From Terriglobia bacterium (GTDB lineage: Bacteria > Acidobacteriota > Terriglobia > Terriglobales > Acidobacteriaceae), in the NCBI GenBank assembly GCA_020073385.1, contig JAIQFH010000041.1, positions 1-64,000 of the forward strand: a DNA stretch of 64,000 bases, in the 5' to 3' direction. Made by a program: the position numbers and the translations under genes. Shown in pieces: positions 1-11,246 of the stretch. Under the pieces are notes generated by a model that made no database searches, was not told where the DNA came from, and saw only the letters and a list, made by a program, of their open reading frames with translations. Numbering within the stretch: position 1 is the stretch's first letter; each line of letters opens with the position of its first letter.

Positions 1-1370
1 ATACTCTCCCTCGAACCCGAGCATCGCAGAACCGATGGGTCACCACCGAGGCGTGAAACCTGGGAGACCAACCTGAGTTTTGTGCGACGCTCAAGCTGCT
101 TGTGGCTTCAGTTGTTCTGTGTCGAAACGTTCCTCCTTCTTCCAAAGTGTCAAAGCAATGGCTGCGATCTTTCGTGCTAACGTCAGACGCGCCATCTCGG
201 GCTTCATGCCTTTGTCCAGCAGGGCTACGTAGAAGTCGCGCAACGGACCTACCCCACAGCTGGCTCGGATGGCGGCGCCCTTGAAGATATCTTTCATCTC
301 ATGGTTGTGGTTCTGATTGAGACCGCGAATCTGTTGCGGTTTTTTCGTACGTTGCAGTTGTCCGTGCACGTAACGATATTGCGCACTGTCGCGGGTCTCA
401 ATGCCCAGCCCACTATAGGTCCAGAGCTGCCGTTTGCTGCGGAAGCGATGCAGCGTTTGCATCAGTGCGATCAAGCGGGCGGCCCGAATCGGTCCGATGC
501 AGGGTATCTGGCGCAGCAGTTTCGAGGCCTTATGTTTCCGGCTCTCCGCCAATAACTCGGGACGCAGGGTTCGTCGTAACGTCTGCAATCCATCCAACTG
601 TTGATAGAGCAGCTCGGCCCGCCGGCGCACTCCCGCGTGCTCGATCTTGCCTAACCATTCCTCGCGATTACGCGGAGCATAGACCTGGGTACCGGCACAA
701 GGAATGCTCCAGCCGCGATACAGAGCTTTGATCCGGTTCATCACTCGATTCAGATCTTGGCTGATGGTCTGATAACTGCGCCCCAGTTCGCGCAGCGTCC
801 GCAGCCCGTGTTCCCCGTGATAGACCGGCCGCTGCATTCCCGTGCGCAACAAGTCGGCCAGTTTGCGCGCATCGATCTTGTCGCTCTTGTTGCCTTCCTT
901 TAATAAGGCATTGCGCCGCGGATCGCAGACCAGCACTTGTGCCGCCTGGGGTTTTAGCAGATCATAGAGCCAAGCCGCCCAGGTCCCTTCTTCCCAGGTC
1001 ACATGCAACTCGCCCCGCAGACCGTGGATAAACTGCAGAATGCTGCTGGCTTTGGTTTCCACGATCGACTCCATCACCAGCTTGCCACTGCCGTTCGGCA
1101 CCGCGATCACGGTCGCTTCCTTGTGCACGTCCATGCCGATATACTTGATTCGCGACTCATTTAGTTGCCTCCTTGGGGGAAAGATCATTCGCATCCAACG
1201 GAGTCTTTCCCTCAAGGTACAGCGCCATTCTTTAGTAGTTCTTTCTAGCTTCCTTCTGCCCAACCACCGTCCTCGACTCGATATTCACAAGGCCGCTCTC
1301 TCATAATGCATCGTCCCCGGGACGCTCCGCGTTCATCTCCTACAGTCGTTCCAGGTTTCCCAAATGCTAA
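1..1370 (-). mobile_element. IS110-family insertion sequence, ends unresolved
   Basis: The element is recognised from its transposase. IS110 elements lack classical terminal inverted repeats, and none was found here. The right limit is bounded by the RNase gene terminator that starts near 1371. The left limit may lie before base 1. The roughly 100 noncoding bases upstream of the transposase (about 1264-1370) are where IS110-group elements would encode a bridge RNA, but I could not fold or align them. Confidence 0.55.
91..1263 (-). CDS. IS110-family transposase (possible start-codon damage)
   Basis: This 390-residue DEDD recombinase would mobilise the element by the IS110 mechanism. The N-terminal RuvC-like domain shows GMDVHKE (Asp about 45), EEGTW (Glu about 91) and KSDKIDARKLADLLR (Asps about 129-132). 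The C-terminal Transposase_20 half contains LLRQIPCIGPIRAARLIAL and the GLGIETRDSA segment with the serine expected of the family. The length is normal. The start is doubtful: a strong Shine-Dalgarno (AGGAGG, about 1168-1173) sits 7 bases before an ATG at 1158-1160, yet that ATG is one base out of frame and its reading stops after 17 codons. The long frame opens 34 codons upstream. A one-base deletion just after the native start would explain this, so the copy may be poorly expressed. Confidence 0.85.
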   Translation of the reverse strand: MGRRKLERTTKEWRCTLRERLRWMRMIFPPRRQLNESRIKYIGMDVHKEATVIAVPNGSGKLVMESIVETKASSILQFIHGLRGELHVTWEEGTWAAWLYDLLKPQAAQVLVCDPRRNALLKEGNKSDKIDARKLADLLRTGMQRPVYHGEHGLRTLRELGRSYQTISQDLNRVMNRIKALYRGWSIPCAGTQVYAPRNREEWLGKIEHAGVRRRAELLYQQLDGLQTLRRTLRPELLAESRKHKASKLLRQIPCIGPIRAARLIALMQTLHRFRSKRQLWTYSGLGIETRDSAQYRYVHGQLQRTKKPQQIRGLNQNHNHEMKDIFKGAAIRASCGVGPLRDFYVALLDKGMKPEMARLTLARKIAAIALTLWKKEERFDTEQLKPQAA

Positions 1371-1407
1371 CTGGAAAAGAAAAAGACGGGCGATTTTCCG
1401 CCCGTCT
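1371..1407 (-). terminator. Rho-independent terminator of the RNase E/G gene
   Basis: A 9-bp stem AGACGGGCG/CGCCCGTCT (1384-1392 with 1399-1407, six-base loop) lies 30 bases past the RNase stop codon and is followed on the minus strand by a U-rich run (TTTTCTTTTCC). It also insulates the RNase operon from the insertion sequence. Confidence 0.85.
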
Positions 1408-1437
1408 CGCTCATAGCTCATTGCTCACAGCTCGCAG

Positions 1438-4200
<2,763 letters not shown>

Positions 4201-4661
4201 GTAACACTCCGGTCCCGCCGGATTCTTCGAGGAAGCCGGACGGGGTTCACCGGATGGGTCAGAGAGGACGCGGGAGGATTGAGAGGTGCGAAGCTGCCCC
4301 GCATAGGGGACGGCGTGAGCTGGAAAGAGTATCTTCTAGCCGAGTCCGCTGCAAAAACTGGGAAATCTTTTGCACGTTATCGCTTAAATTTCCGCCGGAG
4401 TTGTGACCGCACTCTCAGACCTTTCGGTCGGGGGGCCGTTCCCTCCCCGGCTAACCGCTCAATCCTGCCCGGCCTTGACTGCTGACTGGCCGGTGAAATG
4501 CCCTCTTCACGCGAGGGCGATCGATATTTTTGGGCCGCGCCTCCGGATTGGACCGGACGAAGCGCAGCAACTGCACCCTACCGTCTTCCCTGTTTCGCAA
4601 GTCGTTGTTCCCGACGTTTGCCCAACCGGCTCACCCGGTCCGATGGCTTCATTGACTTTAT
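4201..4661. other. 461-base gap between rodA and the RNase gene
   Basis: No gene, tRNA or strong promoter hexamer pair was recognised. It probably carries the RNase promoter and a long 5' leader. GC-rich self-complementary stretches occur near 4430-4460. Long RNase E leaders are autoregulatory in enterobacteria, but nothing visible here proves the same. Confidence 0.4.
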
Positions 4662-5759
4662 TCAGTTAACGAAGCGGCGCATACGAACATTCATGACCAT
4701 CCCCAGCGCCAGGAACATAAACAACACGGAAGACCCACCATAACTCATTAACGGAAGGGGTATTCCAGTGACCGGCATAAAGCCGACCACCATGCCGACG
4801 TTGACCAGGATATGGAAGCTAAGCACAGCCACCACACCCATCACCACGAACGTGCCAGCGCGGTCGGGCGCTGTTTGCGCGTTCTGGGTCAAACGCATCA
4901 GCACAATGAAGTATAACAGCAGAACCCCGAGAGCGCCTACGAACCCGTGTTCCTCGGAAAAAGCCGCAAAAATAAAATCGGTCTGGGGCACCGGCAGGAA
5001 AGCTCCGTGCGTTTGCGTGCCTTTACCACCCCAAATGCCCCCCGAACCTACCGCAATCATGGATTGCTTAACTTGGTACCCAGCTCCTTGCGGGTCTGAG
5101 TCGGGATCCTGATAACTGGTCAGCCGCTGCTTCTGATAGCCCTTCAGGACGTGGACCGCCGGGACGTAAAACACCACTCCAAGACCGATCACAGCCGCCA
5201 GCAACACCGCGACCCCCTGCTTCCACTGCATGCCGCCCAGGAACATTCCCATGGCCGCAATCGGAAGGTAGGTCAGGGCCGTACCCAGATCAGGCTGCTT
5301 CAAAACCAGCAGCATGGGAACGCCGACCATGGCTCCTGCCTTGAAAAAATCTCCCCAGGAAAGTTCTTTTTGCCGCATCTCGGCAAAGAACTTGGCCACC
5401 GCAAGAATCAGAACCAGTTTGACCCACTCCGACGGCTGGAAGTGGTTGCCGCCCGGCATCTTGATCCAGCGCTTCGCCCCCAGAGCCTTGGTTCCAAACA
5501 AGAGTACAGCCACCAAAGATGCGATCGAGGCAATGTAAAACCAGTGAATCTGGTCGAGCAACGCCTGGTAATTCACCAAGCTCATAAGGAACATGACACC
5601 AACGCCGGCCACTACCCAATAGATCTGCTTGATGTGGGATCCGGCGAATTTGGTGTGCGCGGTGGCGCTGTGGATCTCCATGACCCCCAACCCGCAGATC
5701 AGGAGCACAAAGCCCAGAAGCAGCCAGTCAAAGTCGCGATATGAAACGTAACGTGACAT
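4662..5759 (-). CDS. rodA: Rod-shape peptidoglycan glycosyltransferase RodA
   Basis: This SEDS-family polymerase joins lipid II into glycan strands for cell elongation, working in the inner membrane with the class B PBP encoded just upstream. Its 365 residues are typical, with about ten membrane segments. Diagnostic stretches are GYQVKQSMIAVGSGG (about 227-241), VPQTDFIFAAFSEEHG, whose Asp261 matches the catalytic Asp of SEDS enzymes, and MSYGGSSVLF near the C terminus. It begins with an ATG. Gene order mreB-mreC-mreD-mrdA-rodA is the conserved elongasome arrangement, so function is secure. Confidence 0.96.
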   Translation of the reverse strand: MSRYVSYRDFDWLLLGFVLLICGLGVMEIHSATAHTKFAGSHIKQIYWVVAGVGVMFLMSLVNYQALLDQIHWFYIASIASLVAVLLFGTKALGAKRWIKMPGGNHFQPSEWVKLVLILAVAKFFAEMRQKELSWGDFFKAGAMVGVPMLLVLKQPDLGTALTYLPIAAMGMFLGGMQWKQGVAVLLAAVIGLGVVFYVPAVHVLKGYQKQRLTSYQDPDSDPQGAGYQVKQSMIAVGSGGIWGGKGTQTHGAFLPVPQTDFIFAAFSEEHGFVGALGVLLLYFIVLMRLTQNAQTAPDRAGTFVVMGVVAVLSFHILVNVGMVVGFMPVTGIPLPLMSYGGSSVLFMFLALGMVMNVRMRRFVN

Positions 5760-5806
5760 CGAAATTCAGTTCTCAGTTGCCGGTTCTCAGTTCCCCGCAA
5801 ACGCGC

Positions 5807-5985
5807 TGTCATCCTAAGCAGCGGCGAAGCCGGTGCGAGGGACCGTATAGAAAGTAGACAGCATCGACGAGCCAAAGCAAGATCACCGAATCTGCGTCAA
5901 TCGTGCCCGCACCTTCCATCACTCTCCGCCGACGCCAGCCGTCGTGAGATCCCTCACCCGGCTTGACGCCGGGTTCAGGATGACA
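5807..5985. repeat. Intergenic inverted repeat bounded by TGTCATCCT/AGGATGACA
   Basis: The mrdA-rodA gap is bounded by TGTCATCCT (5807-5815) and AGGATGACA (5977-5985). Between them are further inverted pieces, including GAGGGACC against GATCCCTC and CCCGGCTTGACGCCGGG. Such TGTCATCC-type intergenic palindromes recur in acidobacterial genomes. On the rodA side, from about 5765, there are also two CAGTT-type short repeats (TTCTCAGTTGCCGGTTCTCAG). Confidence 0.6.
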
Positions 5986-6016
5986 TTGCTTCAAGCTGTT
6001 TTCTCGGGACTAGAAA

Positions 6017-7978
6017 CTAGTTCATCCCCGGCGCAGCCGTCGCCAGCACCATCCGCTTCTTCGGCAGATCGATGGCGAATCTGGCTGCCTGCAAGCCGTC
6101 CTTGTTGCCGTTATCGTCCGGTGCACTCCACAGCCCTCCCATTTCGACGGTGCCCTTCTTCGGTTGTTCGACCATCTTCTGGGGCGTTCGCTTCTGCTTG
6201 TCGACGTAAGCCTTGATCACCTGCGTCGCCAACCGCGCTGCCAGTCTGCCGTGCTCGCCGCCCTGAAACAGTACGCAAACAACGATGTCGGGATTGCGTC
6301 TCGGCGTGAATCCCACGAACCAACCGTTCTGAGCCAACGCATCGCTGTTCTTGAACTTTGCGCGAGTCGTCAGCGAAACGATCTGTGCTGATCCGGTCTT
6401 GCCGGCAATGTCGATCCCGGGCACATGCGCGGATGGAGCCGTTCCCTCGGGCAACAACACGCGCGACATAGCGTCTGTGATGAAGTTCCACCCGTTCGGA
6501 TCCAAGGCAACGCTCTTCACCTCCGTGTAGTGCCCCGTCTCCACATACCCTGGTGGCATTTCCGTGGGATTGATCACGTGCGGCACAACCATCCTGCCGC
6601 CCATGGAAATCGCGCTAATCGCCCGCAGCAATTGCACGGGCGTGATGGCCACCGCGCCCTGTCCGATGCCCACCGAAATGGTTTCGCCCGCAAACCACTT
6701 CTGCTTGAAATTGCGGATCTTCCACTCCTCCGACGGCATTACGCCGTTGACTTCGTTCGGCAGGTCGATCCCGGTCTTTTGCCCCAGTCCAAAATCTGTC
6801 GCATATTTTGCAATGCGATCGATGCCAAGCTTGTTCGCCAGGGTGTAGAAGAACACGTCGCACGATTGATAGATCGCCTTTTCCAGAGTGACTGCGCCGT
6901 GCCCACCTTTGACCCAACATCCAAAGCGGCGTCCGTAAAACTCCGCGCCTCCGGTGCAGTTCACATGAAGATCCTGCGCAACGTGTTCCTGCCAGCCCGC
7001 CACCGACATGATGATCTTGAACGTTGACCCGGGCGCAAGCTGCGCCTGAATCGCCTTGTTCAGAAGTGGCTTGTCGGGATCGTTTACCAGTTTGTTCCAC
7101 TCATCGCGCGACACGCGCACGGCAAAATCATTCGGATCGAACGTTGGCCCGCTCACCATGGCCAGAATTTCGCCTGTGTGCGGATCCATCGCAACCACGG
7201 CACCGTTCTTTCCTGCCAGCGCCTCTTCCGCCGCAATCTGCAGATCGAGATCAATTGTCAGTTTCAACTGCTTCCCCGGAATGGCCTCGGTCTCGCCCAG
7301 ACGCCCAACCTCTCGTCCGTGGCTGTCAACCAGTGCCTGCCGCGATCCATTCTTGCCCATCAGCAGCGTGTTGTACTGGCGCTCCACTCCCGAGATGCCG
7401 ACAACGTCGCCCGGGTTATACAACTCAAATTGCGGCTGGTTGAGCATGTCTTCGGTGACTTCGCCCACGTAGCCGATCAGATGTGCCATGAATCCGTTGC
7501 GCGGATACAGGCGCCGGTGCGCCATGATGGTGTCTAGTTCGGGAAGTTCGTTGCGATGCGCTTCGATAAACTGCAACTCGTCGGGAGTGATGTCTTCCTT
7601 CAGAAAAATCGGTTGATATTGCGGCATCGAAGCAAAGCGCTTGATGCGCAACCTCACTTCATCGGAATTCAGATGCAGACCCTGTGCGATCAGGTCGGCG
7701 TCGCCGTTCAAGTCACGCGAAGAATCACGCAACAGCAGCGCAGAAAACGACGGATAGTTGTCGACAATGACGCGCCCTTCGCGATCAAGAATCTTGCCGC
7801 GCGGCGCCAGCACAGGCACGTTTCGAGTATGGTTTCGTTCCGCTGCGAGCGAGTAGTAATCGCTCTGCATCACCTGCAGGCGCCACAATCCCCACGCCAG
7901 AATCAGAAAGATGCCGACAATGATGTACTGCGACGCCGTCAGGCGAAGCGCGGATACTTTTTCATCGCGGCCAAACAT
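6017..7978 (-). CDS. mrdA: Penicillin-binding protein 2 (elongasome transpeptidase)
   Basis: This class B PBP cross-links peptidoglycan during elongation as partner of RodA. The 653-residue protein has one N-terminal membrane anchor (about 17-36), a pedestal domain with the ISGVERQYN motif (about 195-203), and a transpeptidase domain with SxxK at Ser318 (APGSTFKI), an SxD-type second motif at 372-374 (SCD) and KTG at 527-529. The C-terminal 70 residues form a basic tail beyond the usual end. The ATG abuts a tandem AGTTCTC-type repeat, leaving only a weak GAGAA as ribosome-binding site. It lies between mreD and rodA. Confidence 0.96.
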   Translation of the reverse strand: MFGRDEKVSALRLTASQYIIVGIFLILAWGLWRLQVMQSDYYSLAAERNHTRNVPVLAPRGKILDREGRVIVDNYPSFSALLLRDSSRDLNGDADLIAQGLHLNSDEVRLRIKRFASMPQYQPIFLKEDITPDELQFIEAHRNELPELDTIMAHRRLYPRNGFMAHLIGYVGEVTEDMLNQPQFELYNPGDVVGISGVERQYNTLLMGKNGSRQALVDSHGREVGRLGETEAIPGKQLKLTIDLDLQIAAEEALAGKNGAVVAMDPHTGEILAMVSGPTFDPNDFAVRVSRDEWNKLVNDPDKPLLNKAIQAQLAPGSTFKIIMSVAGWQEHVAQDLHVNCTGGAEFYGRRFGCWVKGGHGAVTLEKAIYQSCDVFFYTLANKLGIDRIAKYATDFGLGQKTGIDLPNEVNGVMPSEEWKIRNFKQKWFAGETISVGIGQGAVAITPVQLLRAISAISMGGRMVVPHVINPTEMPPGYVETGHYTEVKSVALDPNGWNFITDAMSRVLLPEGTAPSAHVPGIDIAGKTGSAQIVSLTTRAKFKNSDALAQNGWFVGFTPRRNPDIVVCVLFQGGEHGRLAARLATQVIKAYVDKQKRTPQKMVEQPKKGTVEMGGLWSAPDDNGNKDGLQAARFAIDLPKKRMVLATAAPGMN

Positions 7979-8170
7979 CAGTTCTCAGTTCTCAGTTCTC
8001 AGTTCTCAGCGGGTGCGGTGGCTCCGAGCCACCTGCCAAAGAGACGGGAAACTGCACTTCAGGCTTCCTCTAATTCTAACCCCTTACGCACGTTCAGCTA
8101 TGACCAGACTAGTAACCTAGGTCACAAGCAACGTCCGGGCAATAAGTTTCCAACTGAGAACTGAGAACTG
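7979..8170. repeat. Inverted heptamer repeats closing the mreD-mrdA gap
   Basis: Four tandem AGTTCTC units (about 7980-8009) start next to the mrdA start codon. Their reverse complement, GAGAACT units at 8152-8170, ends 3 bases from the mreD stop. The spacer can therefore fold on itself with the two arms at the two gene edges. The interior (8010-8151) shows no gene; it includes an ACCTAGGT palindrome near 8114. Confidence 0.75.
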
Positions 8171-8173
8171 GTT

Positions 8174-8698
8174 TCAAGTCCTCTGCTTGAAGCGGTCCAG
8201 CAGGAAGTAGAGGATCACCCCAAGGAAGGCGTTCACCAGGCCGGGGGCCAGAATTCCGTGCCAAAAGCTCCAATGCTGGGTCGAGTTGACCAACCCACGG
8301 GCCACCGTGATGTAAACCGCGGAATGCACCAGGTAGAAGCCCAAAGTTACGAGAAAACGCGCTCCGGCATTCTCCACGTCAAGCTTCACTCCCAGCGACG
8401 ACGCCCCATAGCCAACCACTGTCTTGGCAATGCCGTAGATACCAATCTCCCTGGACCCGAGCATGTCTTGTACGAGGCCAATGATCGACCCCGTAAACAG
8501 CCCGGCAACGGGATTACGCCGAGCCATGGCGAAAAAGATCGTGACCAGCAGCGGCAGGTCCACGTAAACAGCAAAACTGGGGAAATATTTGGGCACGTAA
8601 GCCTGCACAATGAGCGCCACGAGCGGAACTCCGATCGTGACCGGCAGACTGAACCGGTAAACCTCAACCTGCTCCCCGGATGTGTAAGTAATGGGCAC
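8174..8698 (-). CDS. mreD: Rod-shape determining protein MreD
   Basis: This small inner-membrane elongasome subunit bridges MreC and the synthases. The sequence has about five hydrophobic segments (LPVTIGVPLVALIVQAYV, LPLLVTIFFAMARR, TGSIIGLVQDMLG and others), as in MreD. I place the start at the GTG at 8698, one base after the mreC stop, giving 174 residues, the usual family size. The frame could also open at a TTG at 8752, but this overlaps mreC by 53 bases and has no Shine-Dalgarno, whereas AGGACAAT precedes the GTG. Translational coupling to mreC is likely. Confidence 0.88.
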   Translation of the reverse strand: MPITYTSGEQVEVYRFSLPVTIGVPLVALIVQAYVPKYFPSFAVYVDLPLLVTIFFAMARRNPVAGLFTGSIIGLVQDMLGSREIGIYGIAKTVVGYGASSLGVKLDVENAGARFLVTLGFYLVHSAVYITVARGLVNSTQHWSFWHGILAPGLVNAFLGVILYFLLDRFKQRT

Positions 8699-8699
8699 G

Positions 8700-9965
8700 C
8701 TATTGTGGGCTATTGTCCTGTGCGGGTGGCGGCGTGTCAGGTTGAGCGACAACCGGCGCCGGCTTTTGCTCGACGATTGAGGGTTGGGTCGGGGACTGGG
8801 CCTGCTCGCCTTCCGGCTTGGGTTCTGTCGAGGACTTGTTCACCGGCTTAGGTTTCGGTGGAGCAGATGTCTGAGCCGGGGTTTTGACCGGTTGGACAGG
8901 CACCGTAGCGGATTTTGAAGGGGTATTCCCGGACGCGCCCTTCAGCACGCTAGAGGCATTGCCCGTCGTGCCAGCGGGCTTGGGTGTGGTATTTGCCCCA
9001 GCGGCGCCCGGCGAGGCTCCCTCAGCAACTGCTGGGGGAGTCGCTGCGGTCGCCGGCTTGTCCGGCACCGAGGGTAACCTCTGTGCCAGGATATCCGCCG
9101 CGCGAACCCGCACATGGTCGTCCGCCACCGACTGGCGCTCCTGCTTCTCGGTCAACACCAGCACTTCCTCAAGCTTGCTCAAATTCGCTGCCGGCTTGAT
9201 CTTGATGTTCAGGAACAGGTCCTTGCCGTTCCCAACCTTGGTCACTATCCCAACAGGCAGCCCTTTGGGGAATATCTGATCGCCGCCGCTGGTCAGCACG
9301 GTCTCGCCCGGTTGCACCTGCTCGTCGCTCATTACGCGTTCCAGCATGACTTCGCCGTTGGCAGTCCCGCGCAAAACGCCCTGCAGGCGGGACTTATCGA
9401 GAATCGCGCCCACGCCGCTGCTCTGATCGCTGATCAAGAGCACCTGAGCCAGGTTCGGAGACACGAACAAAACCTTGCCGACGATCCCGTCGGCCGTAAT
9501 GACCGCCATGTCGCGCCCAATACCCGCGTTCTCGCCCTTGTCGATGGTGACGATGCGCGAGAGATCGCTGCCACTGGTCCCGATCACCTGCGCCGCGACC
9601 GTCTTGGAGATGAACTGTTCCTTGAAGGCGAGGAGTGTCTGCAGCCGGTGTGCCTGCGCGGCATCTTCGCTGAGCCGGACCTGCTCCAAGTGCATCTGCT
9701 CGATCTGCTCTTTTAGTTGTCGATTTTCCGCGCGCACTCCGCGCAGATAGAAGTAGTTGTGCCACACATTGCCGGTAGAGGTCTGCACCCAGACCAGAGC
9801 GCGTTCAAATGGAGTAATGGCACCAAGAGCCCAGATGCGGATCAGGCGGGTATCCTTATCCTCGTTGGCTCCGGTCTTAACCTGTACCGCAAGCCCAAGC
9901 ACCTGCAGAAACAACACGCCCATCAGGATGATGAGATTGCGATAGCGGCCGAGGAAGGATTCCAT
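8700..9965 (-). CDS. mreC: Rod-shape determining protein MreC with long Pro/Ala-rich tail
   Basis: MreC is a bitopic periplasmic scaffold that organises PBP2 and RodA. The first 285 residues are canonical: membrane anchor (about 9-28), coiled coil (about 78-110, RAENRQLKEQIEQMHLEQV) and a beta-rich core with GIVGKVLFVSPNLAQVLLISD and GGDQIFPKGLPVGIV. Residues about 286-421 are a low-complexity Pro/Ala/Thr/Lys tail ending in PPPAQDNSPQ, not found in the core family and probably disordered in the periplasm. The stop codon is one base from the mreD GTG. The gap to mreB is a compact inverted repeat. Confidence 0.93.
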   Translation of the reverse strand: MESFLGRYRNLIILMGVLFLQVLGLAVQVKTGANEDKDTRLIRIWALGAITPFERALVWVQTSTGNVWHNYFYLRGVRAENRQLKEQIEQMHLEQVRLSEDAAQAHRLQTLLAFKEQFISKTVAAQVIGTSGSDLSRIVTIDKGENAGIGRDMAVITADGIVGKVLFVSPNLAQVLLISDQSSGVGAILDKSRLQGVLRGTANGEVMLERVMSDEQVQPGETVLTSGGDQIFPKGLPVGIVTKVGNGKDLFLNIKIKPAANLSKLEEVLVLTEKQERQSVADDHVRVRAADILAQRLPSVPDKPATAATPPAVAEGASPGAAGANTTPKPAGTTGNASSVLKGASGNTPSKSATVPVQPVKTPAQTSAPPKPKPVNKSSTEPKPEGEQAQSPTQPSIVEQKPAPVVAQPDTPPPAQDNSPQ

Positions 9966-9970
9966 AACAC

Positions 9971-10062
9971 CAGTTTCAAGTTTCGAGTTTCAAGTTTCGA
10001 GGAAAACTGCCCGAGCGTTCTTCTCAGACTGCTCGAAACTGGAAACCTGAAACTTGAAACTG
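9971..10062. repeat. Inverted repeat filling the mreB-mreC gap
   Basis: AGTTTCAAGTTTCG occurs twice in tandem (about 9972-9999), starting 5 bases from the mreC start codon. The opposite arm at 10032-10062 (CTCGAAACT, then GAAACTTGAAACTG) ends directly at the mreB stop. The loop is only about 30 bases, so the intercistronic RNA should form a long hairpin. It could attenuate transcription or protect the mreB message. Confidence 0.75.
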
Positions 10063-11127
10063 CTACTCGATCGATATCTTTCTCAGCAGCTTGAAGTCGC
10101 TCAGCATTTTGCCGGTGCCGAGCACCACGCTGCACAGCGGATCGTCGGCGATGGAAACCGGAAGCCCGGTTTCTTCGCGGATGCGTTTGTCCAGATTCTT
10201 CAGCAGAGCGCCGCCGCCGGTCAGAACGATGCCGCGGTCGCTGATGTCGGCGGAAAGCTCGGGAGGCGTCCGCTCCAGCGCGACGCGGATCGCATTCATG
10301 ATCGTCGATACGCATTCGCTCAAAGCCTCGCGGATTTCGCCATCGTCGACTGTGATCGTCTTGGGCACGCCTTCAATCAGGTTGCGGCCTTTAATTTCCA
10401 TCGTCATTGGCTTGTCGAGCTGGTGGGCCGAGCCGATTTCCATCTTGATCTGTTCAGCGGTGCGCTCGCCGATCAGCAGGTTGTATTTCCGCTTCAGGTA
10501 GTTCATGACGGCTTCGTCCATCTGGTTGCCGGCCATGCGCACCGAACGCGAGTAAACGATGCCGCTCAGAGAAATTACCGCAATATCAGTGGTGCCACCG
10601 CCGATGTCGACGACCATGTTTCCGGAAGGCTCAGTAATCGGCAGGCCGGCGCCGATCGCCGCCACCATCGCCTGTTCGACCAGGTGCACTTCGCTGGCCT
10701 TCGCGCGATAGGCCGAGTCCATGACCGCGCGCTTTTCCACCTGCGTAATCTCCGACGGCACGCCGATCACGATCCGCGGATGCACCAGCATCTTGCGGTT
10801 GTGCGCCTTCTGGATGAAGTAGTTCAACATCTTCTCGGTGACTTTGAAGTCCGCGATTACGCCATCTTTCATCGGCTTGATGGCGACGATATTGCCGGGC
10901 GTCCTGCCCAGCATCTCTTTCGCTTCTTTGCCGACGGCTTCGACCTCGCCCGTATTCTTGTTGATGGCGACGATCGAGGGCTCGTTGACCACGATACCCT
11001 TGCCACGCGCGTACACGAGCGTGTTGGCGGTGCCGAGATCAATAGCCAGATCGCTGGAGAAAATACTGAACAGCGAACGGAGGTTGTGGTTGCGCGTTGA
11101 GCTGCCGTGGAATCCGTTGTTTGACAT
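10063..11127 (-). CDS. mreB: Actin-like cell-shape protein MreB
   Basis: MreB forms membrane-associated ATP-dependent filaments that direct lateral wall synthesis. The 354-residue protein shows phosphate-1 motif DLAIDLGTANTLVY (about 26-39), GIVVNEPSIVAINK, the second phosphate loop VVDIGGGTTDIAVISL, and ADISDRGIVLTGGGALL near the C terminus. About 20 extra N-terminal residues precede the actin fold. It is the first gene of the elongasome operon; the promoter should lie in the 119 bases upstream, where AT-rich hexamers exist but no convincing -35/-10 pair was found. Confidence 0.97.
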   Translation of the reverse strand: MSNNGFHGSSTRNHNLRSLFSIFSSDLAIDLGTANTLVYARGKGIVVNEPSIVAINKNTGEVEAVGKEAKEMLGRTPGNIVAIKPMKDGVIADFKVTEKMLNYFIQKAHNRKMLVHPRIVIGVPSEITQVEKRAVMDSAYRAKASEVHLVEQAMVAAIGAGLPITEPSGNMVVDIGGGTTDIAVISLSGIVYSRSVRMAGNQMDEAVMNYLKRKYNLLIGERTAEQIKMEIGSAHQLDKPMTMEIKGRNLIEGVPKTITVDDGEIREALSECVSTIMNAIRVALERTPPELSADISDRGIVLTGGGALLKNLDKRIREETGLPVSIADDPLCSVVLGTGKMLSDFKLLRKISIE

Positions 11128-11246
11128 GACGACTTAGTCCGTCTCTCTCACAATGCTGCCCGCGCGGGAATTTCCCGGCGGTCAATCTATCCTCATCTTG
11201 TTCGGGATGGCTATACCTATTCTACGTGATACCGGCCAACCCTGCC

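Noticed and set aside
4201-4661. tRNA or structured RNA in the rodA-RNase gap
   Set aside because: No cloverleaf arms, anticodon loop or TTCGA motif in a suitable position could be found by eye.
7979-10062. Simple repeats taken as a CRISPR array
   Set aside because: Units are 7 or 14 bases without spacers of constant length, and no cas genes are near.
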